Shown here one piece after another: positions 52,664 through 62,103 of a DNA stretch of 64,000 nt. A program made the position numbers and the translations under genes. The stretch covers positions 5,956,001-6,020,000 of the forward strand of contig NZ_CP017659.1 in assembly GCF_015326965.1 (NCBI RefSeq). Reading direction: 5' to 3'. The DNA is from Paenibacillus sp. JZ16. Its GTDB lineage: Bacteria > Bacillota > Bacilli > Paenibacillales > Paenibacillaceae. A model generated the notes under the pieces. The model was not told where the DNA came from. It was given only the letters and a program-made list of their open reading frames with translations, and did no database searches. Position 1 is the stretch's first letter. Each line of letters begins with the position of its first letter.

Positions 52664-53609
52664 CTCCGTAATAGACCCAGCGGCCTGACGTTTTTAACAG
52701 GATGAACGTAATCAGCAGCACAATGATAAACAGAATCCAGGCGAGTGCCGAGGCATAACCCATCTTCAGAAAGACAAAGGCTTCCTGGTACAAATTGACC
52801 GCGTAGAACAGCAGCGATTGCTCCGGCCCGCCCAAAGAGCCGCTTCCATCCACCTTGCCTCCGGCCAGAATATAAGACTCCGTAAAGATTTGAAAGGCGC
52901 CGATCAACCCCATGATGAGCTGAAAAAGAATGATGGGGGACAGGGCAGGGACCGTAATCTTCCAGAACCGGTACCACCAGTTCGCTCCGTCTACCTGAGC
53001 CGCTTCATAATATTGCCTCGGCACGCCCTGAAGGGCGGCCAGGAAGATTAATGCGCCTGCACCTGATCCCCATAGGCTCATCAGGATAAGAGACGGTTTC
53101 GTATAGCGGGGATCAAGCAGCCACGCCGGGTCCGTTAAACCCAGGGTGCGAAGTGCCATGTTAACCAAACCGAAGTCGGGGTTCAGCATCCATGTCCACA
53201 AGAGAGCGCTTGCAACGATGGGTATGACGGATGGAAGGTAGAAGATGGTGCGGTAATAATTGATTCCTTTCACTTTGAAATTGAGCATCATGGCAATCAG
53301 CAGAGAGACCGCCAGCGTGATCGGCACGGATATGAACGCCATGAAAAAGGTGTTACCGAGCGACTTATAAAAGCGGTCATCCGCAAAGATTAACTTGTAA
53401 TTCTGAAGCCCTACCCACTTGGGAGGGCTGAATAAATCGTATTCGGTCAGACTCAGGTAGAGCGAACCGAAGAACGGGTAGACCGTAAAAGCCAGAAAGC
53501 CGATAATCCAAGGAGAAGCGAACGCCAGGCCAAGGAATACATAATGACGCTCCTTCCGGGACCAGCCTGATACGCGTTTTCGTTGATTGGCTGCTGTGGT
53601 GACCTTCAT
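52656..53609 (-). CDS. Sugar ABC transporter permease, MalF-like (CUT1)
   Basis: A 317-residue permease with about six helices and the EAA loop EAAQVDGANWWYRFWKITVP. The N-terminal basic segment (about residues 8-22) precedes the first helix (YVFLGLAFASPWIIGFLAF). GGAAGGAGA lies ahead of the ATG. It follows the binding-protein gene by 85 bases and overlaps the MalG-like gene. Confidence 0.9.
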   Translation of the reverse strand: MKVTTAANQRKRVSGWSRKERHYVFLGLAFASPWIIGFLAFTVYPFFGSLYLSLTEYDLFSPPKWVGLQNYKLIFADDRFYKSLGNTFFMAFISVPITLAVSLLIAMMLNFKVKGINYYRTIFYLPSVIPIVASALLWTWMLNPDFGLVNMALRTLGLTDPAWLLDPRYTKPSLILMSLWGSGAGALIFLAALQGVPRQYYEAAQVDGANWWYRFWKITVPALSPIILFQLIMGLIGAFQIFTESYILAGGKVDGSGSLGGPEQSLLFYAVNLYQEAFVFLKMGYASALAWILFIIVLLITFILLKTSGRWVYYGGD

Positions 53610-53694
53610 CTTCGCGATTCTCCTTCCGCATTAAGTTTTTAGTATGCAGCTCCGCCCAATACATCGCTGCATTGGACAGAGCCTGCTCAGCTCA

Positions 53695-55002
53695 TCATTT
53701 CACCAGCGGCTGAATCTTTGCTTTTACCTTGTCCAAGCCTTCCTCCATGCTGACGGTACCTCGGAGAATAGCATCATATTGCGCGCTGAATTCCGTCATG
53801 TACTCATTCGCGTAGGAAGAAGCCGGGAAGGACTTCAGGTTCTCGCTTCCCGAATAGTCCAGGAATTCCTTGAACCCGGGCACATCCTCATAGAGTGGAT
53901 TGGAGAAGGCAGAGTTCCTCGTCGGGAGATTCCCAAGGGCAGCCGTAAATTCGGCCATTTGCTCCGGCTCGGTCATCCATTTGATGAATTTCCAGGAAGC
54001 TTCCGGGTTTTTGACGCCTTTCGGGATATAGAATACGCTGGTAGTCACATTTCCGGAGTTTTTAAATTCCGGGTTGTTCTCATCATAAGGAATCGGGGCA
54101 ATGCCATAATTCAGATCAGGCGCGTATTGTTTGATGAAGGTGGGCAGCCATTCTCCGTCAATCGTCATCGCATACTTGCCCGAGAAGAACGGATTCTGTG
54201 CCGACATGTATTGGCCAAGTCCGGAAGAGAATCGATCCAGATTATCGGAACTGTATTGATCCCAGATCTCCTTCGAGAGCTTAATGGCCGATTGGATCCC
54301 GGGATGGTCCGGGGTCACCTGCTGCGTCGCTTCATCATAAAACGATCCGTTGAAGGCATAGCTGAACGTATACGCATCCATTCCGGGCCACAATCCGAGC
54401 CGCTGGAGGCGCCCGCCATCCTCGACGATGCTCAGCTTTTTGATGTATTCTTTAAGCTCGCTTATGGTTTCCGGTGGACCGTCATAGCCGGCTTCCTGCA
54501 ATATATCCTTGTTGTAGAACAGCATGGATACGTGCATGGCGGTCGGGATTGCATACGTCTTGCCTTCATGCTGGGACGTACTTAGGGCAGCCGGCACGAA
54601 GTCCTTAAGATCCAAGCCGTCCTTCGTTATATAATCATCGAGCGGCATCATGGCGCCGCGCAGCCCCCACGGCACGACATTTTGTCCAAATTGGGATGCG
54701 ATGTCCGGAGGATTGCCCCCGGTAATCGCGGTAAGCTGTTTCTGATAGTCGCTTTGGGACAGCCCCTTTACTTGAATGTCGGGATTGGCCGAGTTCCACT
54801 TGGCAATCAATCGTTCCAATGCTTCCGCTTCCGGTCCGGTCCATCCGTACCAGAAGTCGAGCGTTACGGCATCCTGTGCAGGTGGAGTATCGGATGGCTT
54901 GTCACCATCACTGCCTGATTGCGGCGCATTGCCGCCTGAGCATCCTGTTGCGATAGAGAACAATAGAATAAGGCTCCAGATCCAATGTTTCTTCTTACTC
55001 AT
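53695..55002 (-). CDS. Extracellular sugar-binding lipoprotein (CUT1 type)
   Basis: A 435-residue lipoprotein with a signal and lipobox SIATGC (about residues 16-21), then a Gly/Ser/Asp linker. The binding-protein family start is VTLDFWYGWTGPEAEALE, and PTAMHVSMLFYNKDILQEAG is the hinge-side motif. AGGGGAGGAAG lies ahead of the ATG. It is the first gene of the transporter operon. The AraC-family gene at 55205 is upstream on the same strand and may control it. Confidence 0.92.
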   Translation of the reverse strand: MSKKKHWIWSLILLFSIATGCSGGNAPQSGSDGDKPSDTPPAQDAVTLDFWYGWTGPEAEALERLIAKWNSANPDIQVKGLSQSDYQKQLTAITGGNPPDIASQFGQNVVPWGLRGAMMPLDDYITKDGLDLKDFVPAALSTSQHEGKTYAIPTAMHVSMLFYNKDILQEAGYDGPPETISELKEYIKKLSIVEDGGRLQRLGLWPGMDAYTFSYAFNGSFYDEATQQVTPDHPGIQSAIKLSKEIWDQYSSDNLDRFSSGLGQYMSAQNPFFSGKYAMTIDGEWLPTFIKQYAPDLNYGIAPIPYDENNPEFKNSGNVTTSVFYIPKGVKNPEASWKFIKWMTEPEQMAEFTAALGNLPTRNSAFSNPLYEDVPGFKEFLDYSGSENLKSFPASSYANEYMTEFSAQYDAILRGTVSMEEGLDKVKAKIQPLVK

Positions 55003-55204
55003 TCCTCTTCCTCCCCTTGAGCTATCGTGTACAATCCGTGTAACGTAATCAAAGTTCTATTAATTTCCCTCCCCAAAACAGTTGACTAAACAACCGGCCC
55101 TGATCCAGTTATTTGTAAGAATTATGGATATCGTAGCATGTAAAAAAATCATTTCATTTCACTATCGTGTTCAAAAATAGGATTATCGTATGGCATTGAA
55201 CGTT

Positions 55205-56137
55205 CTATTTGATCGCTTGTTTACGAAAGTCGGTGGGGGAGATGCCCGTGTATTTTTTGAAGATTCTGCAAAAATAGGAGAGTTCATTAAAACCGGTGGA
55301 GTAGCAAACATCCGTGACGGTTAACTCCGGCTGCTTCAGCATCATCATGGCTTGTAGAATCCGCAGGTCGGTGAGATACCGGTTGAATGTTTTGCCTGTC
55401 CATTCTTTGAAGAGGATGCAGAACGTGGACCTCGATAAATTCGATAGGGTGCATAGATCATTTATATTCATATCTTCCTGGTAGTGGTTATGGATGTGAT
55501 CAACGACTCTTGTCATGATTCCCCGGTATTTCTCTGATTTCTCGAATCCTTCTCTGAGCAGTTCACCGTTGACCTGCCGTACCAGAATCGAGAGGAGGAT
55601 AAGCAGCTTCGCCTTGAGCGCTATTTGAAAAAAAGGGGTACGTCTCTCGTATTCAATCAGCATGTCCTTCAAGGCATTTTGGACCGTTACGTCGGTAACG
55701 GTGTCCAGCGTTATTTTGGCCTGGGCGTTCATTTCCTTGCGCAAAAAGTATTCCAGGAACGCCACATCGAAAAAAGCATGATCTGTTGGCATTTCCTGAA
55801 ATCTCTCGTTCACGAAGGCAGGCATAAATTCGCATCCGTAAATCTCGATGTCCTCTTCGGGTGAAATGCTGACACTGTGCAAGGTAAATGGAGGTATAAC
55901 AAAAATATCGCCTTTGGAGATCTCGTACGCCTGTTGATTGACGGTGTGTTGGAATCCCCCTTTCGCCACATACCAAATCTGAAAATAATCATGACAATGC
56001 GTCCATAAGCTCTGTTGATAGGTCAATTTATACATTTTGCACGGAAGACCTTCCAACATTTCCATCTTTGAGTTAAAATAAACGACACCTGATCCAGTTA
56101 GTTCTTCAAGATCCACCTGACTCCAATAAATACTCAA
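55205..56137 (-). CDS. AraC-family transcriptional regulator with cupin-like sensor domain
   Basis: A 310-residue cytoplasmic regulator. An N-terminal AraC-type cupin (about 30-130; HDYFQIWYVAKGGFQHTV, DIFVIPPFTLHSV) is followed by the C-terminal double HTH (about 210-310; INDLCTLSNLSRSTFCILFK, VTDVCYSTGFNELSYFCRIF). The start is TTG 56137 with GGGGAGGG ahead. A cre-like site lies 37 bases upstream. The sugar-transporter operon follows on the same strand and is the likely target. Confidence 0.88.
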   Translation of the reverse strand: MSIYWSQVDLEELTGSGVVYFNSKMEMLEGLPCKMYKLTYQQSLWTHCHDYFQIWYVAKGGFQHTVNQQAYEISKGDIFVIPPFTLHSVSISPEEDIEIYGCEFMPAFVNERFQEMPTDHAFFDVAFLEYFLRKEMNAQAKITLDTVTDVTVQNALKDMLIEYERRTPFFQIALKAKLLILLSILVRQVNGELLREGFEKSEKYRGIMTRVVDHIHNHYQEDMNINDLCTLSNLSRSTFCILFKEWTGKTFNRYLTDLRILQAMMMLKQPELTVTDVCYSTGFNELSYFCRIFKKYTGISPTDFRKQAIK

Positions 56138-56173
56138 TGTTTTACCCTCCCCTATTGATTTCCTTCAGAATTA

Positions 56174-56187
56174 AGAAAACGCTTTCA
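56174..56187. promoter_or_regulatory. Candidate CcpA (cre) site
   Basis: AGAAAACGCTTTCA matches the cre consensus at 13 of 14 positions. It lies 37 bases ahead of the AraC-family gene (minus) and 134 bases ahead of the acyltransferase gene (plus). Confidence 0.6.
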
Positions 56188-56320
56188 ATTTAGGTGTCAG
56201 CTATTTTCTTAAAGATGATTATCCCTGAAAAACAAATCGTGTACAGCATTCCTCTTCCTGCCCTTTGAAATATGTTTCGCATTCGTAAACATCCTATTTC
56301 TAGGGGAACGTGGGGTTGTT

Positions 56321-57520
56321 ATGAAAATTGTATATTTGGATGGTTTGAGAGGTTTAGCTGCCTTGATCGTGGTCGTATCTCATTTTTTTCAGGTGTTTGC
56401 ACCGTCTGTTTTTGAGGGGAGGAAGGAGATCGAGCATTTCGCTTTCGAGGGGATTGCCGCGCGAACACCGTTCAATCTGCTGTTTAACGGCAACTTCTCG
56501 GTCTGTCTGTTTTTTGTGTTGAGCGGATATGTGCTCAGCTATCGATTTTTTCAAACCCGGGACAGGCTCGTCATTTATTCGTCTGCCATTCGCCGCTATT
56601 TTCGTTTGGCCGTACCCGCCTTGGTGTCCGTTTTGCTTGCTTATCTGATTCTCGTTCTGGATCTCGGAGCGTACGACAATATACGCGGAGTGACGTTATC
56701 TTCGATGCCGGATCCGTTTGCTGCTGACGCCAATCTGTTGGTCATGCTGAAGGAAAGCCTGTTTCATACCTTTTTCACGTATGGATCGCAATACAATCCC
56801 GTGCTTTGGACGATGACCTACGAGCTGTTTGGATCATTTCTGATTTTTGTTATTCTAGTAACTTGTGGCCGTCATGGGATTCGTTATGCCGTTTATGCCG
56901 TCCTTATCTGCGTATTCATCGATTCCTATTACCTGGGATTTATATTGGGCATGCTGCTCAGCGATGTAAAGAATAGCGGGAGGGACTGGCTGGCATCTAT
57001 CCATCGGCCCTGGATCCATATCCTGCTTCTCTGTATCGGTATTTACACAGGCTCCTATCCCTATGTCGCACCGCAAGGAACGATTTATTCGCTTCTTCAA
57101 TGGGGAGCTTCCGATTTTAATTTCTTTGTGTTCTATCATGTTATCGGATCCTTCCTCATCCTAGGGGTCCTGTTGAATTCGAACCGAATGCAGTCGATAT
57201 TCAGCCACAGGTTTTTTGCTTATTTGGGTAAAGTCTCTTTTTCGTTGTACCTTGTGCACTTCACCGTTATTTGTTCCCTAGGGAGCTTTATATTTCTGTT
57301 TCTTAGCCCGCTTCTAACCTATGGCTCCAACGTGCTGCTTACAACGATCATCACGTTCCTGGTTATCGCTGTCACGGCCCATGGGTTCTACAGGCTGATT
57401 GATGCCCGGATATTGCTCTGGTTAACGCGGTGGAACAAGCGGCTGTTCTCTGCTCAGAAATTAAGGGGACAGGGACATAGTGGGCAAGTACAAACGGACC
57501 AGACCATGAAGGCCGATTAA
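56321..57520 (+). CDS. Acyltransferase-3 family membrane protein
   Basis: A 399-residue membrane protein with about ten helices. The N-terminus YLDGLRGLAALIVVVSHFFQ carries the conserved Arg and His of the family, and LFFVLSGYVLSYRFF is the next signature. This OafA/YrhL-type start differs from the 7733 protein. It should transfer acyl groups to a surface sugar or lipid. It is divergent from the AraC-family gene and ends at a terminator shared with the next minus-strand regulator. The acceptor is unknown. Confidence 0.85.
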   Translation: MKIVYLDGLRGLAALIVVVSHFFQVFAPSVFEGRKEIEHFAFEGIAARTPFNLLFNGNFSVCLFFVLSGYVLSYRFFQTRDRLVIYSSAIRRYFRLAVPALVSVLLAYLILVLDLGAYDNIRGVTLSSMPDPFAADANLLVMLKESLFHTFFTYGSQYNPVLWTMTYELFGSFLIFVILVTCGRHGIRYAVYAVLICVFIDSYYLGFILGMLLSDVKNSGRDWLASIHRPWIHILLLCIGIYTGSYPYVAPQGTIYSLLQWGASDFNFFVFYHVIGSFLILGVLLNSNRMQSIFSHRFFAYLGKVSFSLYLVHFTVICSLGSFIFLFLSPLLTYGSNVLLTTIITFLVIAVTAHGFYRLIDARILLWLTRWNKRLFSAQKLRGQGHSGQVQTDQTMKAD

Positions 57521-57565
57521 ATCAATACAGATCCGTTTATTTCAGCGTGTGGGCGAAAATAAAAC

Positions 57566-57637
57566 GAAAAAACCTTCTCTTCCGCGTACATGGCCGGGCA
57601 TACGCCCGGTCCATGCCGAGAAGAGAAGGTTTTCTTT
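57566..57637. terminator. Bidirectional terminator, copy 2 of a terminator family
   Basis: Perfect 13-bp outer arms (57568-57580, 57621-57633) with an inner CATGGCCGGGC/GCCCGGTCCATG stem and A/T runs. Its left part, 57566-57597, matches 51741-51772 at 29 of 32 bases. Confidence 0.85.
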
Positions 57638-57652
57638 TGTCACAGCGACCCT

Positions 57653-59920
57653 TCATGATCCGCTGGCATGGGTCTGCACCACATGCTGCCTGCGGTAGGC
57701 GCCCGGCGTCATGCCGACGGCCTTCTTGAACGTCCGGTTGAAGGAGGTAATGTTGAGATAGCCGACACGTTGGCTGATCTCATTGACGGTCAAGTCCGTG
57801 CATGCCAGCAGTTCCTTTGCTTTGTTCATACGGATGCCAAGCAGATGGTCGCTGAAGTTAAGACCCGTCTTCTCCTTGATATAGACGGAGAGGTAGGCGC
57901 TCGACAGGTTCAGCTTGGCTGACAGATAGTCGAGAGACAGATCATCGGCATACTGGTTATGGATAATGTTCATGAACATGGCGATGAGCGGCTCTTCGCC
58001 AGTATCCTTTTTCTTGCGAATGAGGGCGCAGGAGGCTTCGACGAGCTGGCGGAATACCCCCTGGTAATCTGTTAAGCAATGGCATTCTGCCAATCTTGCG
58101 CTCCACTGCTTTAAGGATTGGACAGATGTTTTGTCAATCTGGGCCGTCTCCATATAACTTAGAATCTTGGAAGCGACCGAATCGGCGAAGAAACGGAATT
58201 GCGAGATGCCGGCCTCCTTGCGCTGCATGGCCCCGAGCGCCTGATCGATGATTTGCAAGGAACGGCTGTCGCTGCCGGATTGCAGCGCGTCAAGCAGTCC
58301 TTTTTCCTGAGACGGGCTTAGGTTGACAGTGTTTGGAAGGACCCGCTGCTTGGTTACCACCTGTGATTCCTCCAAGAGATGTGCCTGTGCGGTCAGTCCT
58401 TTGACCTGATGGTAGGCTTGATTGAATTCGGACGAGTGGCTCACTTGGGAACTGACGGCGATGGTGACAAGGAACAATTCCTTTTCCTCATTTAACATGT
58501 CCTTGATTTCCTGCAGCAGTTCCTCCAGGCGGGCGGCTTCCTCCCGTTTAAAGATGGATACGATCTCATTCTTTTCGATCTGGAACGTGTGGGATCCCGG
58601 ATAGCGTTCTGCCGTGATCAGATGAATATGTTCCAGTATATGGCGGACCGCCTGATCGGTCTGGAGGGGGAGCTCATAAACCGGATTCATCCGGAAACGG
58701 ATGTGATACAGAACCACGATGAAGCTTCCATCATCCGACAGGAAATCCTCCCACTCGCTAATATCGGTATTGATGCTCTTCAGCTGACTGATATAAGAGT
58801 AACTGGTTAGAACGGATTTATGCTTGTTCATGCGCTCCCGTATTTCTTCCTTCTCCCGGAACAGCTCTTGAATCCGGTTCTGGATCAGATCGTATTCGGT
58901 GATGCTTCCGGATTCCGGCATGGATGAACTGTTGGCTCTGTTCAGCACGGTTGTTAAAATCTGCTTCACCGGCTTGTGCAATCTGCGACTCAGGAAAAAG
59001 GAAGCGGCAAGGGCCACGCCAAGCGACAGGCAGAAGATGAGCAGCAAACCGCCGGTCAACCGGCTGAGCTGCGAAGAGACATGGCTGTAAGGCACAGCCG
59101 AGACATAGGTCAGTCCGTCGGACCCGGCTTCGGCAAAATAGTAGGTTCCCTCTTTGAGCACGGCCTTCTGTCCGGCTTCAAACGTCGGCAGCTGATCTTG
59201 GTTCATGGAGCCCAGCATATAGAGCACTTGGCCTTCGTCATTCAGAATGGCGAGTGCACGATCATCGGATTCGCCGAAGAAGGACTGAGCGGCCTTGTCG
59301 ATATCGATAAGGGCAATGACCTCATAAGGACTGTCCGGCTGCTTGTAGACAAAAGGCATCAGTGTTTTCTCGGACAAATCGTTGTTGATTTGATAAGTTG
59401 CCGCAGGGAGAAGTTTGAAGGATTCCTGATGGCCCTCGTAGCTGCTCCAGAACGAATATGGATACCTCGGGCTTGCATAGGAACGATTGAACATATAGGA
59501 AGCATCGCCGCTTCCGGATTTGCTCAGTACAAAATCAAACTCCCGGAGATAAATCAGGGTATCCTCCAGAAAGAACAACGGATTATAGATATCGCTCCTC
59601 ATCTGCAGCATCACATCTCGAGCCTTCAAGTAATTGACTTCGTTTCCGGCCTGGTGGCGAAGCTGATTATTGAAGCCGATTAATTCGGATTGATTGTATA
59701 TATCGAACATTAATACCTGCAATCTGCTGAATTGGTTGTTGAACCGCTCTGCCGTATCGTGAACCGCCTGCTGGCTGGTATCGATGATTTCTTTCTGCAG
59801 GCTGGTCTTAAAGAGTTGGAAAATGACCGTATAGAACAATCCGAATAACACGATGATGGCCAGAAAGCTCAGAAAAATTTTAAAGAATACACTGCGGCTT
59901 TTATGTCTGATCCAATTCAC
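57653..59920 (-). CDS. AraC-type transcriptional regulator with extracellular sensor domain
   Basis: A 755-residue membrane regulator. The first transmembrane helix lies near residues 14-36, an external sensor of about 250 residues follows, then a second helix (LLLIFCLSLGVALAASFFLS) with a short HAMP-like linker. A cytoplasmic middle part leads to the C-terminal AraC domain (LDYLSAKLNLSSAYLSVYIK and VNEISQRVGYLNITSFNRTF). GTG 59920 is chosen with a GGGGGGAAGG tract ahead; longer in-frame starts lack a ribosome binding site. It is divergent from the lplB-type operon at 60202, its probable target. Confidence 0.87.
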   Translation of the reverse strand: MNWIRHKSRSVFFKIFLSFLAIIVLFGLFYTVIFQLFKTSLQKEIIDTSQQAVHDTAERFNNQFSRLQVLMFDIYNQSELIGFNNQLRHQAGNEVNYLKARDVMLQMRSDIYNPLFFLEDTLIYLREFDFVLSKSGSGDASYMFNRSYASPRYPYSFWSSYEGHQESFKLLPAATYQINNDLSEKTLMPFVYKQPDSPYEVIALIDIDKAAQSFFGESDDRALAILNDEGQVLYMLGSMNQDQLPTFEAGQKAVLKEGTYYFAEAGSDGLTYVSAVPYSHVSSQLSRLTGGLLLIFCLSLGVALAASFFLSRRLHKPVKQILTTVLNRANSSSMPESGSITEYDLIQNRIQELFREKEEIRERMNKHKSVLTSYSYISQLKSINTDISEWEDFLSDDGSFIVVLYHIRFRMNPVYELPLQTDQAVRHILEHIHLITAERYPGSHTFQIEKNEIVSIFKREEAARLEELLQEIKDMLNEEKELFLVTIAVSSQVSHSSEFNQAYHQVKGLTAQAHLLEESQVVTKQRVLPNTVNLSPSQEKGLLDALQSGSDSRSLQIIDQALGAMQRKEAGISQFRFFADSVASKILSYMETAQIDKTSVQSLKQWSARLAECHCLTDYQGVFRQLVEASCALIRKKKDTGEEPLIAMFMNIIHNQYADDLSLDYLSAKLNLSSAYLSVYIKEKTGLNFSDHLLGIRMNKAKELLACTDLTVNEISQRVGYLNITSFNRTFKKAVGMTPGAYRRQHVVQTHASGS

Positions 59921-60201
59921 AGCCTTCCCCCCTTTATATTTTTCTGACGTCCAAGGTTTCACAACATTATATAGGACAAGTGTTAAGGATTGTGCCCGAT
60001 TCATGTTAATCGTTCGTAAAAAATGGATAGTCAATATTTTAGATTTTAAGCAATGCTTTAGGAAATCGGTGTTTCTGCCCATTCATCCAATGAAAGGCGA
60101 GACATCATTAAAATGGTCAATACCCTTAATACGTTCGGGTCGTTTATGATAGCAGTCGTGGACCTTGGGACACACGAAGACGCATAGACGAAAGAGGGGG
60201 A

Positions 60202-61173
60202 TTGCCGATTTTACAACGTCATCTAAACACCTTGGAAGCGCATTCAAACATTCGCAGGAAAAGTGCTTGGCGAAGATGGATGATGCAGGTTCGCAGAAAC
60301 TGGCAGCTGTACGCTTTATTTGCACCAGTTCTGTTATACTTCATTGTATTTCATTATGTACCCATGTATGGCGTCCAGATTGCATTTAAGGATTTTATTG
60401 CGAACAAAGGGATCATGGATAGTCCATGGGTAGGCTTCAAGCATTTTGAACGCTTTTTTGACAGCTTTTATTTTTGGCGCATTATCAAAAACACGATGGG
60501 CATCGGGTTATATGAGCTGGCGGTCGGATTTCCGATTCCGATTATCCTGGCATTGATGATCAATGAAGCCAGATCGGGCCGGTTCCGCCGATTTGTACAA
60601 ACCGTAACTTATGCACCCCATTTCTTATCTACGGTGGTCGTCGTCGGCATGATCATGATGTTCCTGTCGCCGGTCAGCGGCCTGGTCAATTCGATTATCA
60701 CCTCCTTCGGCGGAGAGCCGATCGCCTTCATGACGGAGCCCTCCTGGTTCAAGAGCATCTACGTATGGTCCGGCGTATGGCAGGGTATGGGCTGGAGCTC
60801 TATTATCTACTTGGCGGCACTCGCCGGGATTGATCCGCAGCTGCATGAGGCGGCCAAGGTGGATGGAGCAGGCTGGTTCCGGCGAATATGGCATATCAAT
60901 CTGCCGGGCATTGCTCCAACGATGACCATTCTGCTGATTCTGAACATCGGTTCCGTTCTGGGCGTCGGCTTCGAGAAGATCTTCCTGATGCAAAATTCAC
61001 TCAATATGGAAGCGTCTGACGTCATTGCTACGAATGTATACCGGAGTGGTATACTGGGTGCCCAGTACAGCTTCTCGGCTGCGGTTGGCCTGTTTAACTC
61101 CGTTGTAAACTTCATCCTGCTGATTACCGTAAACCGGATCGCCCGAAAAGTCAGCGAGAACAGCCTATGGTAA
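60202..61173 (+). CDS. Sugar ABC transporter permease, LplB family
   Basis: A 323-residue permease with six helices after a basic N-terminal extension of about 30 residues (RRKSAWRRW). The EAA loop is HEAAKVDGAGWFRRIWHINLP. The start is read as TTG 60202 behind AAAGAGGGGG; no better start exists before the first helix. It begins a permease, permease, lipoprotein operon divergent from the AraC-type regulator. It is paralogous to the 21427 permease (shared YAPHFLSTVV/YMPHFLSTVV). Confidence 0.88.
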   Translation: MPILQRHLNTLEAHSNIRRKSAWRRWMMQVRRNWQLYALFAPVLLYFIVFHYVPMYGVQIAFKDFIANKGIMDSPWVGFKHFERFFDSFYFWRIIKNTMGIGLYELAVGFPIPIILALMINEARSGRFRRFVQTVTYAPHFLSTVVVVGMIMMFLSPVSGLVNSIITSFGGEPIAFMTEPSWFKSIYVWSGVWQGMGWSSIIYLAALAGIDPQLHEAAKVDGAGWFRRIWHINLPGIAPTMTILLILNIGSVLGVGFEKIFLMQNSLNMEASDVIATNVYRSGILGAQYSFSAAVGLFNSVVNFILLITVNRIARKVSENSLW

Positions 61174-61182
61174 GGAGGAATG

Positions 61183-62070
61183 ATGCGTATGCCGCAAAGC
61201 CGAAGTGAACGAATAGCCGGAGTATTTATTTACATTATACTATCTTTTATCACGCTCCTTGTACTGTATCCTTTATTTTTTGTTCTTATTGCTTCCATTA
61301 GTGCACCAGAAACGGTCATGCGAGGGGAAGTATGGCTCTGGCCCAAGGAGCTGTCATTTGTCGGATATGAGCGGTTGTTTGCCAATTCGGAGCTTGTGCG
61401 AGGATTTCTGAACACCTTGCTCTATACCACGACGGGAACGGCGCTGAATGTTCTGATGACCATTGCGGCAGCCTATCCGCTCTCCAGGGTTGATTTCAAG
61501 GGTCGACATGTATTTACACTCATCATTGTCTTTACTATGTTCTTCAGCGGTGGAATGATCCCCAATTACTTGCTGGTGAAGGAACTGGGAATGCTGGATA
61601 CGATTTGGGCTATCATTATTCCTTCGGCCGTATCCGTGTGGAACATTATCATCATGCGGACCTTCTTCCAGAGTTCCATTCCGAAGGAAATGCAGGAGGC
61701 AGCGTTCATTGATGGGGCGTCCAATATGCGGGTACTGCTGCGGATTGTGCTGCCGTTATCCGGACCGATATTGGCCGTGATGGTGCTGTTCTACGCTGTA
61801 GGTCACTGGAATTCGTATTTCAGCGCGCTGATCTACTTATCTGATCGTGCTAATTATCCGATGCAGCTGTTCCTGCGCGAGATTCTGGTACAGGGACAGA
61901 TGCAGGAGATGGTGGATATCAGCGATGATTCACTGGCGCGAAGTCTGATGGACGCGGAAGCCATCAAATATGCGGCGGTCATTGTGACGAATCTGCCGAT
62001 GCTGCTGCTGTACCCGTTCCTGCAAAAGTATTTTGTGAAGGGCGTTATGATTGGTGCAATTAAAGGTTGA
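61183..62070 (+). CDS. Sugar ABC transporter permease, YtcP/LplC family
   Basis: A 295-residue permease with six helices, the EAA-type loop QEAAFIDGASNMRVLLRIVLP and the family C-terminus YFVKGVMIGAIKG. AAGGAGG lies just before three ATGs (61180, 61183, 61189); 61183 or 61189 give the better spacing. It follows the first permease by nine bases and is a clear paralogue of 22360. Confidence 0.88.
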   Translation: MRMPQSRSERIAGVFIYIILSFITLLVLYPLFFVLIASISAPETVMRGEVWLWPKELSFVGYERLFANSELVRGFLNTLLYTTTGTALNVLMTIAAAYPLSRVDFKGRHVFTLIIVFTMFFSGGMIPNYLLVKELGMLDTIWAIIIPSAVSVWNIIIMRTFFQSSIPKEMQEAAFIDGASNMRVLLRIVLPLSGPILAVMVLFYAVGHWNSYFSALIYLSDRANYPMQLFLREILVQGQMQEMVDISDDSLARSLMDAEAIKYAAVIVTNLPMLLLYPFLQKYFVKGVMIGAIKG

Positions 62071-62103
62071 TTACGGATATTTCATGAGGAGGAATTGAAT
62101 TTT

